Shown in pieces: positions 56,039 through 64,000 of a stretch of DNA of 64,000 nt. This DNA is from Paludibacteraceae bacterium. GTDB taxonomy: Bacteria; Bacteroidota; Bacteroidia; Bacteroidales; Paludibacteraceae. Both the position numbers and the translations under genes were made by a program. Within the stretch, counting starts at the first letter, position 1, and every line of letters begins with the position of its first letter. The notes under the pieces were generated by a model. The model did not search any database. It had not been told where the DNA came from and worked only from the letters and a program-made list of their open reading frames with translations. The stretch is from the NCBI GenBank assembly GCA_017464475.1, contig JAFTZQ010000003.1:1-64000 (forward strand), read 5' to 3'.

Positions 56039-57305
56039 CGGACGAGCCGCTCGTACGAGTGGAAGTGCTGCTCGAACGAGTAGAGGTATTGCCGGAACGA
56101 GTAGAAGAACTACTCTCACGCTTGACCGTAGTGGTACGACCTGATGCATCGGTGGTTTTCACTGTTGTGCGGGTCGTACCGCTTTTATTGACCTTGGTCT
56201 GGATGGTCGTTGAGGGAGCAGACGAACGCGTAGTAGTGGTCGTCGTGCTCGCAGAACGAGCCGAAGTACCGCCGGTCTTGGTGGAAGAGGTAGCAGTAGT
56301 AGTTGTACTAGACGATCTAGCCGAACTAGTGGTACTAGAAGAACTAGACGATCTAGTCGTACTAGTGGAACTAGATGTACTAGTTTTAGTAGTTGTACTC
56401 GTTTTCGCTTCCTCTTTAGCCGGCGATTTATTCACCTCCTGACGGAGCTGTCCGGCATTACGCACCGAGACACCGTTCGTGCTCGAAGCCGTACGAGTAA
56501 CACGCTGCTCAAACGAATCGTTCGGATGCTGGGTAGCGTAGTCATTGCGGGACGAATTACGAGTCATATTCGTATAATTCGAATAGAACACCGTCGTCGG
56601 GTACTCGCAGGTGTGGCAATAATGATGGTTCGACATATAGGTCGTCACATACGCCTGGTAGTGGTTCAGATAGATCGGTTTCGGCTGGGTGTAGTAGGAC
56701 GGGAAATAGCCATAGTGATAAGGCGAAGTCCATACTGCATAGGTCGGACGGTCGAACACATCCCAGATCGGTGGACGTTTCACGAACACCGGACGGACGA
56801 TATAGTTATATCCATACAGGTACCGATCACCTACCACCTCCACATACAGCGCGCTGGTTCTGCGCTCCGCGATGAGCGTAGCTACATCCTGGAAAACACC
56901 GGGAGCCAGACAAGCCTGGATCAACATCGTGTGGTAATAGCCGCTGTGGGTCTCGATCACACGCAGGTAATCGATCCATCCGTCGCGGTTCAGATCCAAG
57001 TTATTGATCATATACCGGCTGGAGTTGAGAATCTGCTCAAACTCACGTACCGAACGGCTCTCAGCGAATGCTGCAGCCACGGCATTGAGGTCCAGATAGA
57101 AACACGGATCGCTGTTGTAGGTGGTCACGGTAACCGTGTTCACCGTGGTGTGTTTCGGCGCAGGAGTGGTCACCGTGGTCGTATAAACGGTCTTCACCGG
57201 AGCCACCGGCTCTATCGTCGGCGCTACCGTGAAGATACTCGTCCAGCAGCCAGTCAGCATGAAGGACAGAGGAACTAAGTACAATATTCGAAGGAACTTT
57301 TTCAT
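55977..57305 (-). CDS. Lipoprotein with Ser/Thr/Arg-rich repetitive tail
   Basis: 442 residues from the ATG at 57305. Lipobox MLTGC (Cys about 20). A conserved-looking domain (about 60-255) contains an EF-hand-like stretch NLDLNRDGWIDYLRV, IQACLAPGVFQDVATLIAER and a Tyr/His-rich segment. The last ~150 residues are low-complexity Ser/Thr/Arg/Gly repeats. The domain resembles Bacteroidales proteins of unknown function. The basic, Ser/Thr-rich tail could bind cell-wall polymers or be glycosylated. The DNA here (56300-56400) is packed with CTAG. The 3' end runs 62 bases into batE on the opposite strand. Confidence 0.7.
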   Translation of the reverse strand: MKKFLRILYLVPLSFMLTGCWTSIFTVAPTIEPVAPVKTVYTTTVTTPAPKHTTVNTVTVTTYNSDPCFYLDLNAVAAAFAESRSVREFEQILNSSRYMINNLDLNRDGWIDYLRVIETHSGYYHTMLIQACLAPGVFQDVATLIAERRTSALYVEVVGDRYLYGYNYIVRPVFVKRPPIWDVFDRPTYAVWTSPYHYGYFPSYYTQPKPIYLNHYQAYVTTYMSNHHYCHTCEYPTTVFYSNYTNMTRNSSRNDYATQHPNDSFEQRVTRTASSTNGVSVRNAGQLRQEVNKSPAKEEAKTSTTTKTSTSSSTSTTRSSSSSSTTSSARSSSTTTTATSSTKTGGTSARSASTTTTTTRSSAPSTTIQTKVNKSGTTRTTVKTTDASGRTTTVKRESSSSTRSGNTSTRSSSTSTRTSGSSVRSSQGSSSGSSPRSSQRGR

Positions 57306-57317
57306 AATTAACAATGT

Positions 57318-59987
57318 TTATAATGTTTTCGCAACTTCGATTTCCTCAAATGCCTCCAGCATATCGCCTTGCTGCAGGTCGTCGTACGCCTTGAGACTCA
57401 CGCCGCACTCGGTGTTGACACCGGCTTCTTTGATATCATCCTTGACATGCTTGAGGGACGCCAGTTCCGCAGTCTTGATCACGATACCGTCGCGAATGAC
57501 ACGCACTTTGTTGCCGCGTTTGATCTTGCCTTCGCGGACGATACATCCGGCGATCGTACCCACCTTGGAGATATGGAAGGTCTGGAGTATTTCGAGGGTC
57601 GCAGTGACTTCTTCTTTGACCTCCGGCGCCAACATACCTGCCATCGCGTCCTTGATCTCGTTGATCGCGTCGTAGATGATGGAATAGATGCGGATATCCA
57701 CTTCCTCCTGCTCCGCCATCTTGCGCGCCGTACCGGTAGGACGGACGTTGAAGCCGACGATCAGGGCATCGGAAGCCGCAGCCAGCATGACATCGCTGTC
57801 GCTGATAGCACCTACGGCACCGTGGATGACGTTGACTTGGATATTCTCCGTTGAGAGTTTGATGAGCGAGTCTTTGATTGCCTCTACCGAACCGTCCACA
57901 TCGGCTTTGACGATGATATTCAGTTCCTTGAAGTCTCCGATAGCCAGACGGCGACCGATCTCCTCCAGACCGATATGTTTCTTCGTCCGGATAGACTGCT
58001 CACGCTGGAGTTGCTCACGTTTGTTAGCAATCTCGCGTGCCTCTTGCTCGGTCGGCAGGACGTTGAACTCGTCACCCGCCTGCGGCGCGCCGTTGAGACC
58101 CAAGATCGAACAAGGCTCTCCCGGGCGCACTTCGGTGATTTTCTGACCACGCTCGTTGAACATTGCTTTGATACGGCCGTGGAAGGTACCGGCAAGGACG
58201 ATGTCGCCCATGTGAAGCGTTCCGTCCTGAACCAGCAACGTAGCGACATAGCCTCGTCCTTTGTCCAGGGATGACTCGATGACGGAGCCTTTGGCACGAC
58301 GTTTGGGGTTGGCTTTCAGGTCCAGCATCTCTGCCTCCAGCAGCACTTTCTCCAGCAGTTCATAAACGCCTGTGCCTTTCTTCGCAGATATCTCCTGGCA
58401 CTGGTATTTACCGCCCCAGTCCTCTACGAGGATGTTCATGTTCGACAGCTGCTCACGGATCTTATCGGGGTTTGCACCGGGTTTATCGACCTTGTTGATC
58501 GCGAAGACCATCGGCACACCGGCAGCCTGCGCGTGGTTGATCGCCTCAACTGTCTGCGGCATGACGGCGTCGTCCGCAGCGATGATGATGATCGCTATAT
58601 CCGTCACTTTCGCACCGCGGGCACGCATGGCGGTGAAGGCAGCGTGACCCGGCGTATCAAGGAAGGTGATATGCTGGCCGTTCTTCAGCTTCACGTTGTA
58701 CGCGCCGATGTGCTGGGTAATACCACCCGCCTCACCTGCGATCACGTTCGCATTACGGATGTGGTCCAGCAGCGAGGTCTTACCGTGATCGACGTGTCCC
58801 ATGACGGTAATGATCGGGCAACGGGACTCGATGTCCTCTTCGTTCACTACCTCGTCGGCGTTGATCTCTTCCACCACGTGGGCAGCTACGTACTCGGTCT
58901 GGAAGCCGAACTCCTCTGCCACGAGGTTGATCGTCTCTGCGTCCAGACGCTGGTTGATGGACACGAACAGACCAAGGCTCATACAAGTACCAATGATCTT
59001 GTTCACCGGCACGTTCATCATGACGGCGAGGTCATTGGCGGTCACGAACTCAGTCAGTTTGAGCACTTTGGATTGCTCCTGTGCCTCCATCATCTCCAAC
59101 TCATGACGCTCACGCTCCTGCTCGCGGCGCTCGCGTTTATGCTTCGCCGTTGTGCTCTTGCTCTTCGGCTGCTGCAGACGCGTCAGCGTCTCCTTCAGTG
59201 CCTTTTCCACCTCCTCTTGAGTAGCCTCGCGAGGCTGGTTCTTCTTGCCTTTGGGTTTACCGCTTTGGTTGCGTTTGTCGGTCGGGTCCACTTTGGCACC
59301 CTTGATGCGCTCACGTCTGCGACGCTCAGCAGCCGCAGCTTGCGCTTGCGCCGCTTGTGCAGCCTGAGCCGCCTGACGCTCCTCGCGCTCTTTGCGCTTT
59401 TGCTCCTTGGTCTTCTTCGCCGGACGTGTGGACGTGTCGATAGACGCCAAATCGATCTTTCCTACCACTTTCGGTCCATCGGTCACCTCGGGCTTGCCGA
59501 GAGTGAAGATCTCGGGTTTGGACGGTTTGGGTTTGGCAGCCTGTGCTTGAGCTTGCGCCTCAGCAGCTTTGCGTGCCGCCTCTTCGGCAGCTGCTTTCTC
59601 TGCCGCTGCTTTGCGCGCTGCTTCTTCTGCTGCCGCTTTCTCTGCCCTGGCAGCTTCCGCCGCTTTGCGTGCTGCTTCTTCCGCAGCTGCTTTCTCCGCT
59701 GCCGCCTTGCGTGCCGCTTCTTCTGCCGCCGTTTTCTCTGCCTTAGCAGCCTCAGCCGCTTCTCTCTCGGCGCGAACAGCTTCTTCGCGCTCCGCCGCAC
59801 GGCGATCCGCCTCTATCTTCAGCGCCGTGTCCTTGTTGAACTCTTTCGCCAGCAGCAGATAGAGATCGTCGTCTATACGTACGTTCGGGTCGGACGCAAC
59901 AGGATGACCGTTCTTCTCGCACCATGCGGTCAGAGTAGCCATTCCGATATTTAATTCTTTACATGCTTTTATCAGTTTTATAGCCAT
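57318..59987 (-). CDS. infB: Translation initiation factor IF-2
   Basis: 889 residues. An N-terminal IF2-N fold (about 1-55) precedes a long Ala/Glu/Lys-rich repetitive linker (about 60-160, [14 protein letters not shown] units) and a Lys/Arg-rich part. The GTPase domain starts about residue 390, with G1 GHVDHGKT, G3 DTPGH and G4 NKVD. The beta-barrel and C-terminal domains end [14 protein letters not shown]-2 delivers fMet-tRNA to the 30S subunit and promotes subunit joining. It follows nusA and rimP in the conserved order. Confidence 0.98.
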   Translation of the reverse strand: MAIKLIKACKELNIGMATLTAWCEKNGHPVASDPNVRIDDDLYLLLAKEFNKDTALKIEADRRAAEREEAVRAEREAAEAAKAEKTAAEEAARKAAAEKAAAEEAARKAAEAARAEKAAAEEAARKAAAEKAAAEEAARKAAEAQAQAQAAKPKPSKPEIFTLGKPEVTDGPKVVGKIDLASIDTSTRPAKKTKEQKRKEREERQAAQAAQAAQAQAAAAERRRRERIKGAKVDPTDKRNQSGKPKGKKNQPREATQEEVEKALKETLTRLQQPKSKSTTAKHKRERREQERERHELEMMEAQEQSKVLKLTEFVTANDLAVMMNVPVNKIIGTCMSLGLFVSINQRLDAETINLVAEEFGFQTEYVAAHVVEEINADEVVNEEDIESRCPIITVMGHVDHGKTSLLDHIRNANVIAGEAGGITQHIGAYNVKLKNGQHITFLDTPGHAAFTAMRARGAKVTDIAIIIIAADDAVMPQTVEAINHAQAAGVPMVFAINKVDKPGANPDKIREQLSNMNILVEDWGGKYQCQEISAKKGTGVYELLEKVLLEAEMLDLKANPKRRAKGSVIESSLDKGRGYVATLLVQDGTLHMGDIVLAGTFHGRIKAMFNERGQKITEVRPGEPCSILGLNGAPQAGDEFNVLPTEQEAREIANKREQLQREQSIRTKKHIGLEEIGRRLAIGDFKELNIIVKADVDGSVEAIKDSLIKLSTENIQVNVIHGAVGAISDSDVMLAAASDALIVGFNVRPTGTARKMAEQEEVDIRIYSIIYDAINEIKDAMAGMLAPEVKEEVTATLEILQTFHISKVGTIAGCIVREGKIKRGNKVRVIRDGIVIKTAELASLKHVKDDIKEAGVNTECGVSLKAYDDLQQGDMLEAFEEIEVAKTL

Positions 59988-60040
59988 GTCGGTTTCGACC
60001 TTCTTTCATCTCGCGTCGTACGAGGGGTTAAGGGTTAGAC

Positions 60041-61294
60041 TTAATCGTTTGCGAACTCTGCTTCGAGGATGCGGATGACCTCATCGATGGTCTCCTCCTC
60101 CAGATCGGTGCGTTTGATCAAGTCTTCCTTGCTGATCGCCAGCACCTCTTTAGCAGTATCCAGACCGGCAGCCTTAAAGGCGTCGATGACCCACTGGTCG
60201 ATTTCGTCGTTGAACTCGTCCAGATAGATATCGTCCAAGTCCTCGTCGATCTCGCGATATACCTCTACCTCATATCCGGTCAGCATACCCGCCAGTTTGA
60301 CATTGTATCCGCCCTTACCGATAGCTAGGGATACCTCGTCCGGCTGGAGGTACACTTTTGCGGTCTTGTTCTCCTCGTCGATCTCCATCGAACTGATCTT
60401 CGCGGGCGAGAGGGCACGCTGGATATAGAGGTTGATATTGGGGGTATAGTTGATGACATCGATGTTCTCGTTGCGCAACTCGCGTACGATACCATGAATA
60501 CGAGCACCCTTCACGCCGACGCATGCGCCTACCGGGTCGATGCGCTCGTCGAAGGTCTCCACCGCCACTTTGGCGCGCTCACCCGGGATACGGGCGATCT
60601 TCTTGATTGCAATCAGACCCTCTTTCACCTCCGGCACCTCTTGCTCAAACAGACGCTGCAAGAACAACGGCGCAGTACGGCTCAGAATGATCTTCGGCTG
60701 CTGGTTCTTGTTCTCCACTTGCACGACTACGGCGCGCACCATATCGCCCTTGCGGTAGAAATCCGAAGGAATCTGGTTTTGCTTCGGCAGGTAGAGCTCA
60801 TTGCCCTCTTCGTCGAGCAGCAACATCTCTTTCTTCCAAACCTGGTACAACTCGCCGGTCACAATCTGTCCCAGCATGTCTTTGTACCGCTGGTAGAGAT
60901 TCTCCTTCTGCAGCTCCAGGATCTTGGATGCCAAAGTCTGGCGGAGATTCAGGATCATACGGCGTCCGAAGGAAGCCAGCGAAACCTGATCCGTTACATC
61001 GTCTCCCACTTCCGCTTCGTCGTCCAGTACACGCGCATCGCTGAGCGAAATCTGGGTATCCGGATTCGCCACATCGCCGTCCTCCATCACCAGACGGTCG
61101 CGGTAGATTTCCAAGTCGCCCTTGTCCGGGTTCACGATAATCGTGTACTTGGCAGACGGACCGTACATCTTGAGGATCACGCTTTTGAACGAGTCCTCCA
61201 GTACTGTGATCAAGGTCTGCTTGTCAATACTCTTGTTCTCTTTGAAATCTTTGAAAATGTCAACCAAGTTGACGGTTTCTTCTTTGCTTGCCAT
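60041..61294 (-). CDS. nusA: Transcription termination/antitermination factor NusA
   Basis: 417 residues. NusA N-terminal domain (1-~130), S1 domain (about 135-205: GDMVRAVVVQVE), and two KH domains (about 210-350: RIDPVGACVGVKGARIHGIV, VSLAIGKGGYNVKLAGMLTG). A short C-terminal helical part starts VLAISKEDLIKRTDLEEETI. It binds RNA polymerase and RNA and controls pausing, termination and rRNA antitermination. It lies 4 bases after rimP. Confidence 0.98.
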   Translation of the reverse strand: MASKEETVNLVDIFKDFKENKSIDKQTLITVLEDSFKSVILKMYGPSAKYTIIVNPDKGDLEIYRDRLVMEDGDVANPDTQISLSDARVLDDEAEVGDDVTDQVSLASFGRRMILNLRQTLASKILELQKENLYQRYKDMLGQIVTGELYQVWKKEMLLLDEEGNELYLPKQNQIPSDFYRKGDMVRAVVVQVENKNQQPKIILSRTAPLFLQRLFEQEVPEVKEGLIAIKKIARIPGERAKVAVETFDERIDPVGACVGVKGARIHGIVRELRNENIDVINYTPNINLYIQRALSPAKISSMEIDEENKTAKVYLQPDEVSLAIGKGGYNVKLAGMLTGYEVEVYREIDEDLDDIYLDEFNDEIDQWVIDAFKAAGLDTAKEVLAISKEDLIKRTDLEEETIDEVIRILEAEFAND

Positions 61295-61298
61295 TATA

Positions 61299-61757
61299 TT
61301 AAAATTTTAAATCATATTTCACATATTTGGGTTCGTCGTACCTCCATGTATAGGTCACGATCTGCGTCTCTCTGCGCTTCTTGCCCTCTACCGCTACTTT
61401 CTCCACCACATCAACGCTGAACGTCTCCTCATCAACGGAAACAAGCTGTCCTTTGTACTTCTTGCCGTCCGCCAGCACCTCCACGTCGTGTCCCAAGTTC
61501 TTCTGGTACTGCATCTTGGTTTTGAAGGGAGCAGTCAGGCTCAGCGAACCCACCTCGAGCGAGTAATCCGGCTCTACGGCATCCAGCCGCTCCACGAGAA
61601 AACGGTTCAGCTCCGCGCAGAAATCCACATCCACGCCTTTCAGCCGATCCACCTCCACGAGGATATCATTCGCCGGAGAGATTTCCAGCGTCACTAATTC
61701 ATACTCCGTACCGCTCAGGTACTCTTCAATCCAAGTCTGTAATTGCTGTTTGTCCAT
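61299..61757 (-). CDS. rimP: Ribosome maturation factor RimP
   Basis: 152 residues, standard RimP size. N-terminal alpha/beta domain (VTLEISPANDILVEVDRLKG, VDFCAELNRFLVERLD, DYSLEVGSLSL) and a C-terminal SH3-like domain. It binds 30S precursors and is needed for S12 region assembly. It heads the rimP-nusA-infB operon, with promoter at 61813-61844 and a leader hairpin at 61774-61795. Confidence 0.95.
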   Translation of the reverse strand: MDKQQLQTWIEEYLSGTEYELVTLEISPANDILVEVDRLKGVDVDFCAELNRFLVERLDAVEPDYSLEVGSLSLTAPFKTKMQYQKNLGHDVEVLADGKKYKGQLVSVDEETFSVDVVEKVAVEGKKRRETQIVTYTWRYDEPKYVKYDLKF

Positions 61758-61773
61758 GTTATTTTAATAAAGC

Positions 61774-61795
61774 GAGGAGACCTTTTCGGGTCCCC
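61774..61795 (-). promoter_or_regulatory. Leader hairpin before rimP
   Basis: On the minus strand GAGGGGACC pairs with GGTCTCCTC (nine pairs, one G-U) around a CGAAAA-type loop, 17 bases before the rimP start. No T-run follows in the rimP direction, so it is more likely a regulatory or stabilising leader stem than a terminator. Confidence 0.55.
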
Positions 61796-61812
61796 TCATT
61801 CATTTCACGGTG

Positions 61813-61844
61813 CAAAGATACTGCTTTTTTTTGAATTATACAAA
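61813..61844 (-). promoter_or_regulatory. Promoter of rimP-nusA-infB
   Basis: Minus strand: TTTG (61841-61844) and -7 box TATCTTTG (61813-61820). Confidence 0.7.
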
Positions 61845-61878
61845 TAATTCAGCTCTTTTTTTCTTTTTTCCGTTATTT

Positions 61879-63777
61879 TTACGCGTGTATTGCGTTCTCC
61901 CACTCGCGCAAGACGAGCGCCGACATCACCACTACGTGGTCTTTGAGCTGCTCGACTCTCGTCAATTTATCATACGGAACGATGCATGTATGCACCCGTA
62001 CGTCTTCCATGCGCGGTTCATCTCCACGCGCCTGCCGGTACCCGAGCAGGGAGGCTTGCGCATTCCACCGGCGGTGCTCCGCTTCGGCAAGGTGCTCGAT
62101 CATATCGGGATCGGTCAGTAGCTTTCCTTTCGCCACTCCCTGGCGCTCCAGATAAGCGAAAACGGAGCGGTACATGTCGATTTGGTCGCGGGTCTTCCGG
62201 CGGTTTTTCTCCGGCAACGCCATCCATTGTTGCCGCCACTGAGGCATTCGTTCGCGCCAGTCAAGGTACTCGATCTCCCCCACGCGGCTGATATCATCGT
62301 AGAAATGTTCATTATAGAGCCCGTTGACGAACGTAGCCATATCGTCGTTCAGCAAGTCCATAGTTGCGCCTTCGTAATACGAGCCGAAAGTCTTGAGATG
62401 GGCAAACCGCACATCGTTGGCATCGAGCAGATCCTGAAGACTGCTGCGCACGGCTTGGTGCACCAACACTCGGTTGGGGTGCACCAACTCACCTTTCTCA
62501 TAGCGATAATAGACTTCTTCGGGCAGCGACAGAGCGGTCTGCATGGCATGGTCGGGCGAAGCGAAACAGACTGCGATCGTCAGCAACTGCTTCTCGTCAT
62601 CCGCCCATTTCCTGATCTCTTCCCGCACCGCAGCGTCCTCTATGTCCGCTTGTTTGAACTCCACGCGGATGTCACTCACCTGCGAAGCTATATACGGGTA
62701 TTTGGAGCGATAACTGCGCTCCAGCCGCTCCGCCTGTTTGTCGATAATCGTCACCACCGTCTGATTGCTGACATCTGAAGGCTGATGGCTCACATAGTGG
62801 CACATGCGGATCGCTTCATTGAGCAACGCTTTGCCCATGTCGTTGAATCCCACGATCGCCAGATGGACGTACCGGTCGGTGCCCTCCAGCGGCTCGTAAT
62901 CCAGCCGGTCATAAACGTACTCTCCGCCTTTTCCCCGTAACCCGTTATAACTCCATAGCAAGCGTGCCCAGTTCTCATAGAAATTATATACATGGATATC
63001 GATGGTCTGCTTGCCGTCGTGCTGTTTGTAAGCCTCCGGGATCGTCAGCCGGCTGCTGATCTGGTATGCTTCTGAGTCATTAATCATCATATAAACCGGC
63101 AGCGGCATTCCTTCGTTTTTTTCTGATTCTTTGGCGATGAGCGGGAGGACAGAAACGCTGCGGGTGTACATACTCTCCCACTCCGCCCCGTCAAGGGTCA
63201 TATATACCGCCACGGCGCGGTCCAGATTCAGGGCATGGATATGAAAAGACGAATGGGGGGAACCGGCATAGATAATCACGCGCTGCTCGATCTCTTTCGC
63301 CAGCAGAGCGCGTAACTCCGCACGGATGGCTTTCGGAGGACGGGTCGTCAAGATCACTAAAGCGCGGTTACTGTTCTCCTCTTTGCCCAATACATTGGCA
63401 ATGATAGAACCCGAATAGGCATTATATCCGATCATCACCAAATGGTCGCGCAAGCTTTTGTACCGCCGCTGTCCCAGTTGCACTTTCTGCGCCCGATGGC
63501 GGATGCCCAGCGTGATGGCGGCGAAAACGAAAGGCGTGATGATGACCGATCCGACCAGACCGAGCACGAAATGCAGTTGTTTGCTTACCCCCGCAGGGTT
63601 CGGACTCACTTTCATCAGCGAACTGAAGGTGGCACCCCAGTCGAGACCATTGACCAGCGTCACGATGATCCAAAACAAGATGACCAGCGCGAGACTGAGA
63701 ATACAAAGCGCCACATTGCTGGTCGTCTCGTTCCGCCAGATATTATGCCACCATAGGGTTATTTTTCCTTTCTTCAT
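61879..63777 (-). CDS. RyR-domain, NAD-binding-type membrane protein
   Basis: 632 residues. Two N-terminal transmembrane helices (about 20-45 and 65-90), then two Rossmann-like RCK/TrkA-type domains (about 108-250: HLVMIGYNAYSGSIIANVLG; and about 300-430: YVHLAIVGFNDMGKALLNEA). Near the C-terminus is an RyR domain (about 560-620: LAEAEHRRWNAQASLLGYRQ, HTCIVPYDKL), first known from ryanodine receptors. The plan is that of a ligand-gated ion-transport or nucleotide-sensing protein, but a pore loop is not obvious. A CAGCCAT-type heptamer array (62761-62791) is translated as SHQPSDVSNQ at about 329-339, inside the second Rossmann domain. Confidence 0.72.
   Translation of the reverse strand: MKKGKITLWWHNIWRNETTSNVALCILSLALVILFWIIVTLVNGLDWGATFSSLMKVSPNPAGVSKQLHFVLGLVGSVIITPFVFAAITLGIRHRAQKVQLGQRRYKSLRDHLVMIGYNAYSGSIIANVLGKEENSNRALVILTTRPPKAIRAELRALLAKEIEQRVIIYAGSPHSSFHIHALNLDRAVAVYMTLDGAEWESMYTRSVSVLPLIAKESEKNEGMPLPVYMMINDSEAYQISSRLTIPEAYKQHDGKQTIDIHVYNFYENWARLLWSYNGLRGKGGEYVYDRLDYEPLEGTDRYVHLAIVGFNDMGKALLNEAIRMCHYVSHQPSDVSNQTVVTIIDKQAERLERSYRSKYPYIASQVSDIRVEFKQADIEDAAVREEIRKWADDEKQLLTIAVCFASPDHAMQTALSLPEEVYYRYEKGELVHPNRVLVHQAVRSSLQDLLDANDVRFAHLKTFGSYYEGATMDLLNDDMATFVNGLYNEHFYDDISRVGEIEYLDWRERMPQWRQQWMALPEKNRRKTRDQIDMYRSVFAYLERQGVAKGKLLTDPDMIEHLAEAEHRRWNAQASLLGYRQARGDEPRMEDVRVHTCIVPYDKLTRVEQLKDHVVVMSALVLREWENAIHA
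62761..62791 (-). repeat. In-gene heptamer array (RyR protein)
   Basis: Minus strand: GAGCCAT, CAGCCTT, CAGATGT, CAGCAAT. The only in-gene copy found on the minus strand. Confidence 0.8.
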
Positions 63778-63793
63778 GTACTTCTGTTTTCAA

Positions 63794-64000
63794 TTATAGT
63801 TCTATTACATTATATACTTGGTATGGCATCGTCAGCTCCGTGTGTGTTCTCCCGTCCCTGCGGTCGAAATGCAGCAGCATACCCCGATGGTCAATACCGG
63901 CTAAAATCCACGCCGGGCATTCGGAAAACCATATCAGTCCGCATATACCATCTTTGATAAATTCGTCGGTGAATTTCTCCAGCACAATATCGCCATAGTC
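63794..64000 (-). CDS. Partial hypothetical protein (runs past window end)
   Basis: The frame is open from the stop at 63794 to the last base of the window, so the N-terminus is missing. The visible 68 residues are C-terminal: DYGDIVLEKFTDEFIKDG, then GLIWFSECPAWILAGIDHRG, ending PYQVYNVIEL. No family is recognised. It stops 16 bases upstream of the RyR-domain gene and is probably in the same operon. Confidence 0.55.
   Translation of the reverse strand, partial: DYGDIVLEKFTDEFIKDGICGLIWFSECPAWILAGIDHRGMLLHFDRRDGRTHTELTMPYQVYNVIEL

Noticed and set aside
58533-59954. 473-residue plus-strand reading frame opposite infB
   Set aside because: Mirror of the Ala/Lys/Glu-rich IF-2 linker; Leu/Cys/Arg-rich nonsense composition.

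Overview
The window is a stretch of Bacteroidota chromosome, most likely order Bacteroidales. The signs are the complete aerotolerance-type operon (moxR, DUF58, batA-E), secreted proteins with type IX-like C-terminal tails, a BspA-type leucine-rich repeat protein, a rSAM/lipoprotein operon, and promoters of the Bacteroidota type (TAnnTTTG with an upstream TTTG). Few genes have an obvious Shine-Dalgarno. No tRNA or rRNA gene was found. A genus cannot be assigned from this sequence.

Layout. 0.1-4.9 kb: envelope and RNA-modification genes (EnvC-like LytM protein, FKBP lipoprotein, small Cys-rich lipoprotein, compact RimM, SpoU methyltransferase, U32 protein with split-off C-terminus). 4.9-9.1 kb: broken PIN toxin-antitoxin pair, a candidate structured RNA, and a BspA-like surface protein. 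9.2-16.1 kb: pectinesterase, nadC, barrel protein, lipase-like lipoprotein, rlmH, M23/LysM peptidase. 16-23.3 kb: EF-hand membrane protein, a RAYT-type transposase fused to an extra domain, a MmeI-like restriction-modification enzyme, and a DUF4143 ATPase. 23.6-29.0 kb: lipoprotein, DAHP synthase/chorismate mutase, two outer-membrane proteins. 29-33.4 kb: glycolipid glycosyltransferases with a flippase-like membrane protein. 33.4-40.2 kb: one giant secreted protein of cadherin-like repeats. 40.4-44.1 kb: six overlapping genes ending in a radical SAM/SPASM enzyme. 45.3-46.8 kb: PEGA protein behind a second copy of the structured RNA. 47.5-56.0 kb: moxR-bat operon. 56-61.8 kb: Ser/Thr/Arg-rich lipoprotein and infB-nusA-rimP. 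61.9 kb to the end: a RyR-domain membrane protein and a partial gene.

The most striking signals lie between and inside the genes. (1) Two ~200-330 nt rod-like RNAs (about 5.47-5.70 kb on + and 46.50-46.82 kb on -) share a 5' hairpin, and their closing stems differ by compensatory changes. Each ends in a terminator-like hairpin upstream of a secreted-protein gene. (2) A 34-nt REP-like hairpin element with covarying arms, plus a 79-nt version, is inserted in frame in several enzymes; a RAYT-like transposase is in the window. (3) Degenerate 7-bp tandem repeats sit at gene starts and inside genes, where they encode 7-residue repeats. Separate 11-bp arrays occupy intergenic DNA. (4) A ~95-nt nested-hairpin repeat precedes two start codons. 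(5) The six-gene rSAM/lipoprotein operon looks like a coherent but functionally unknown modification system.
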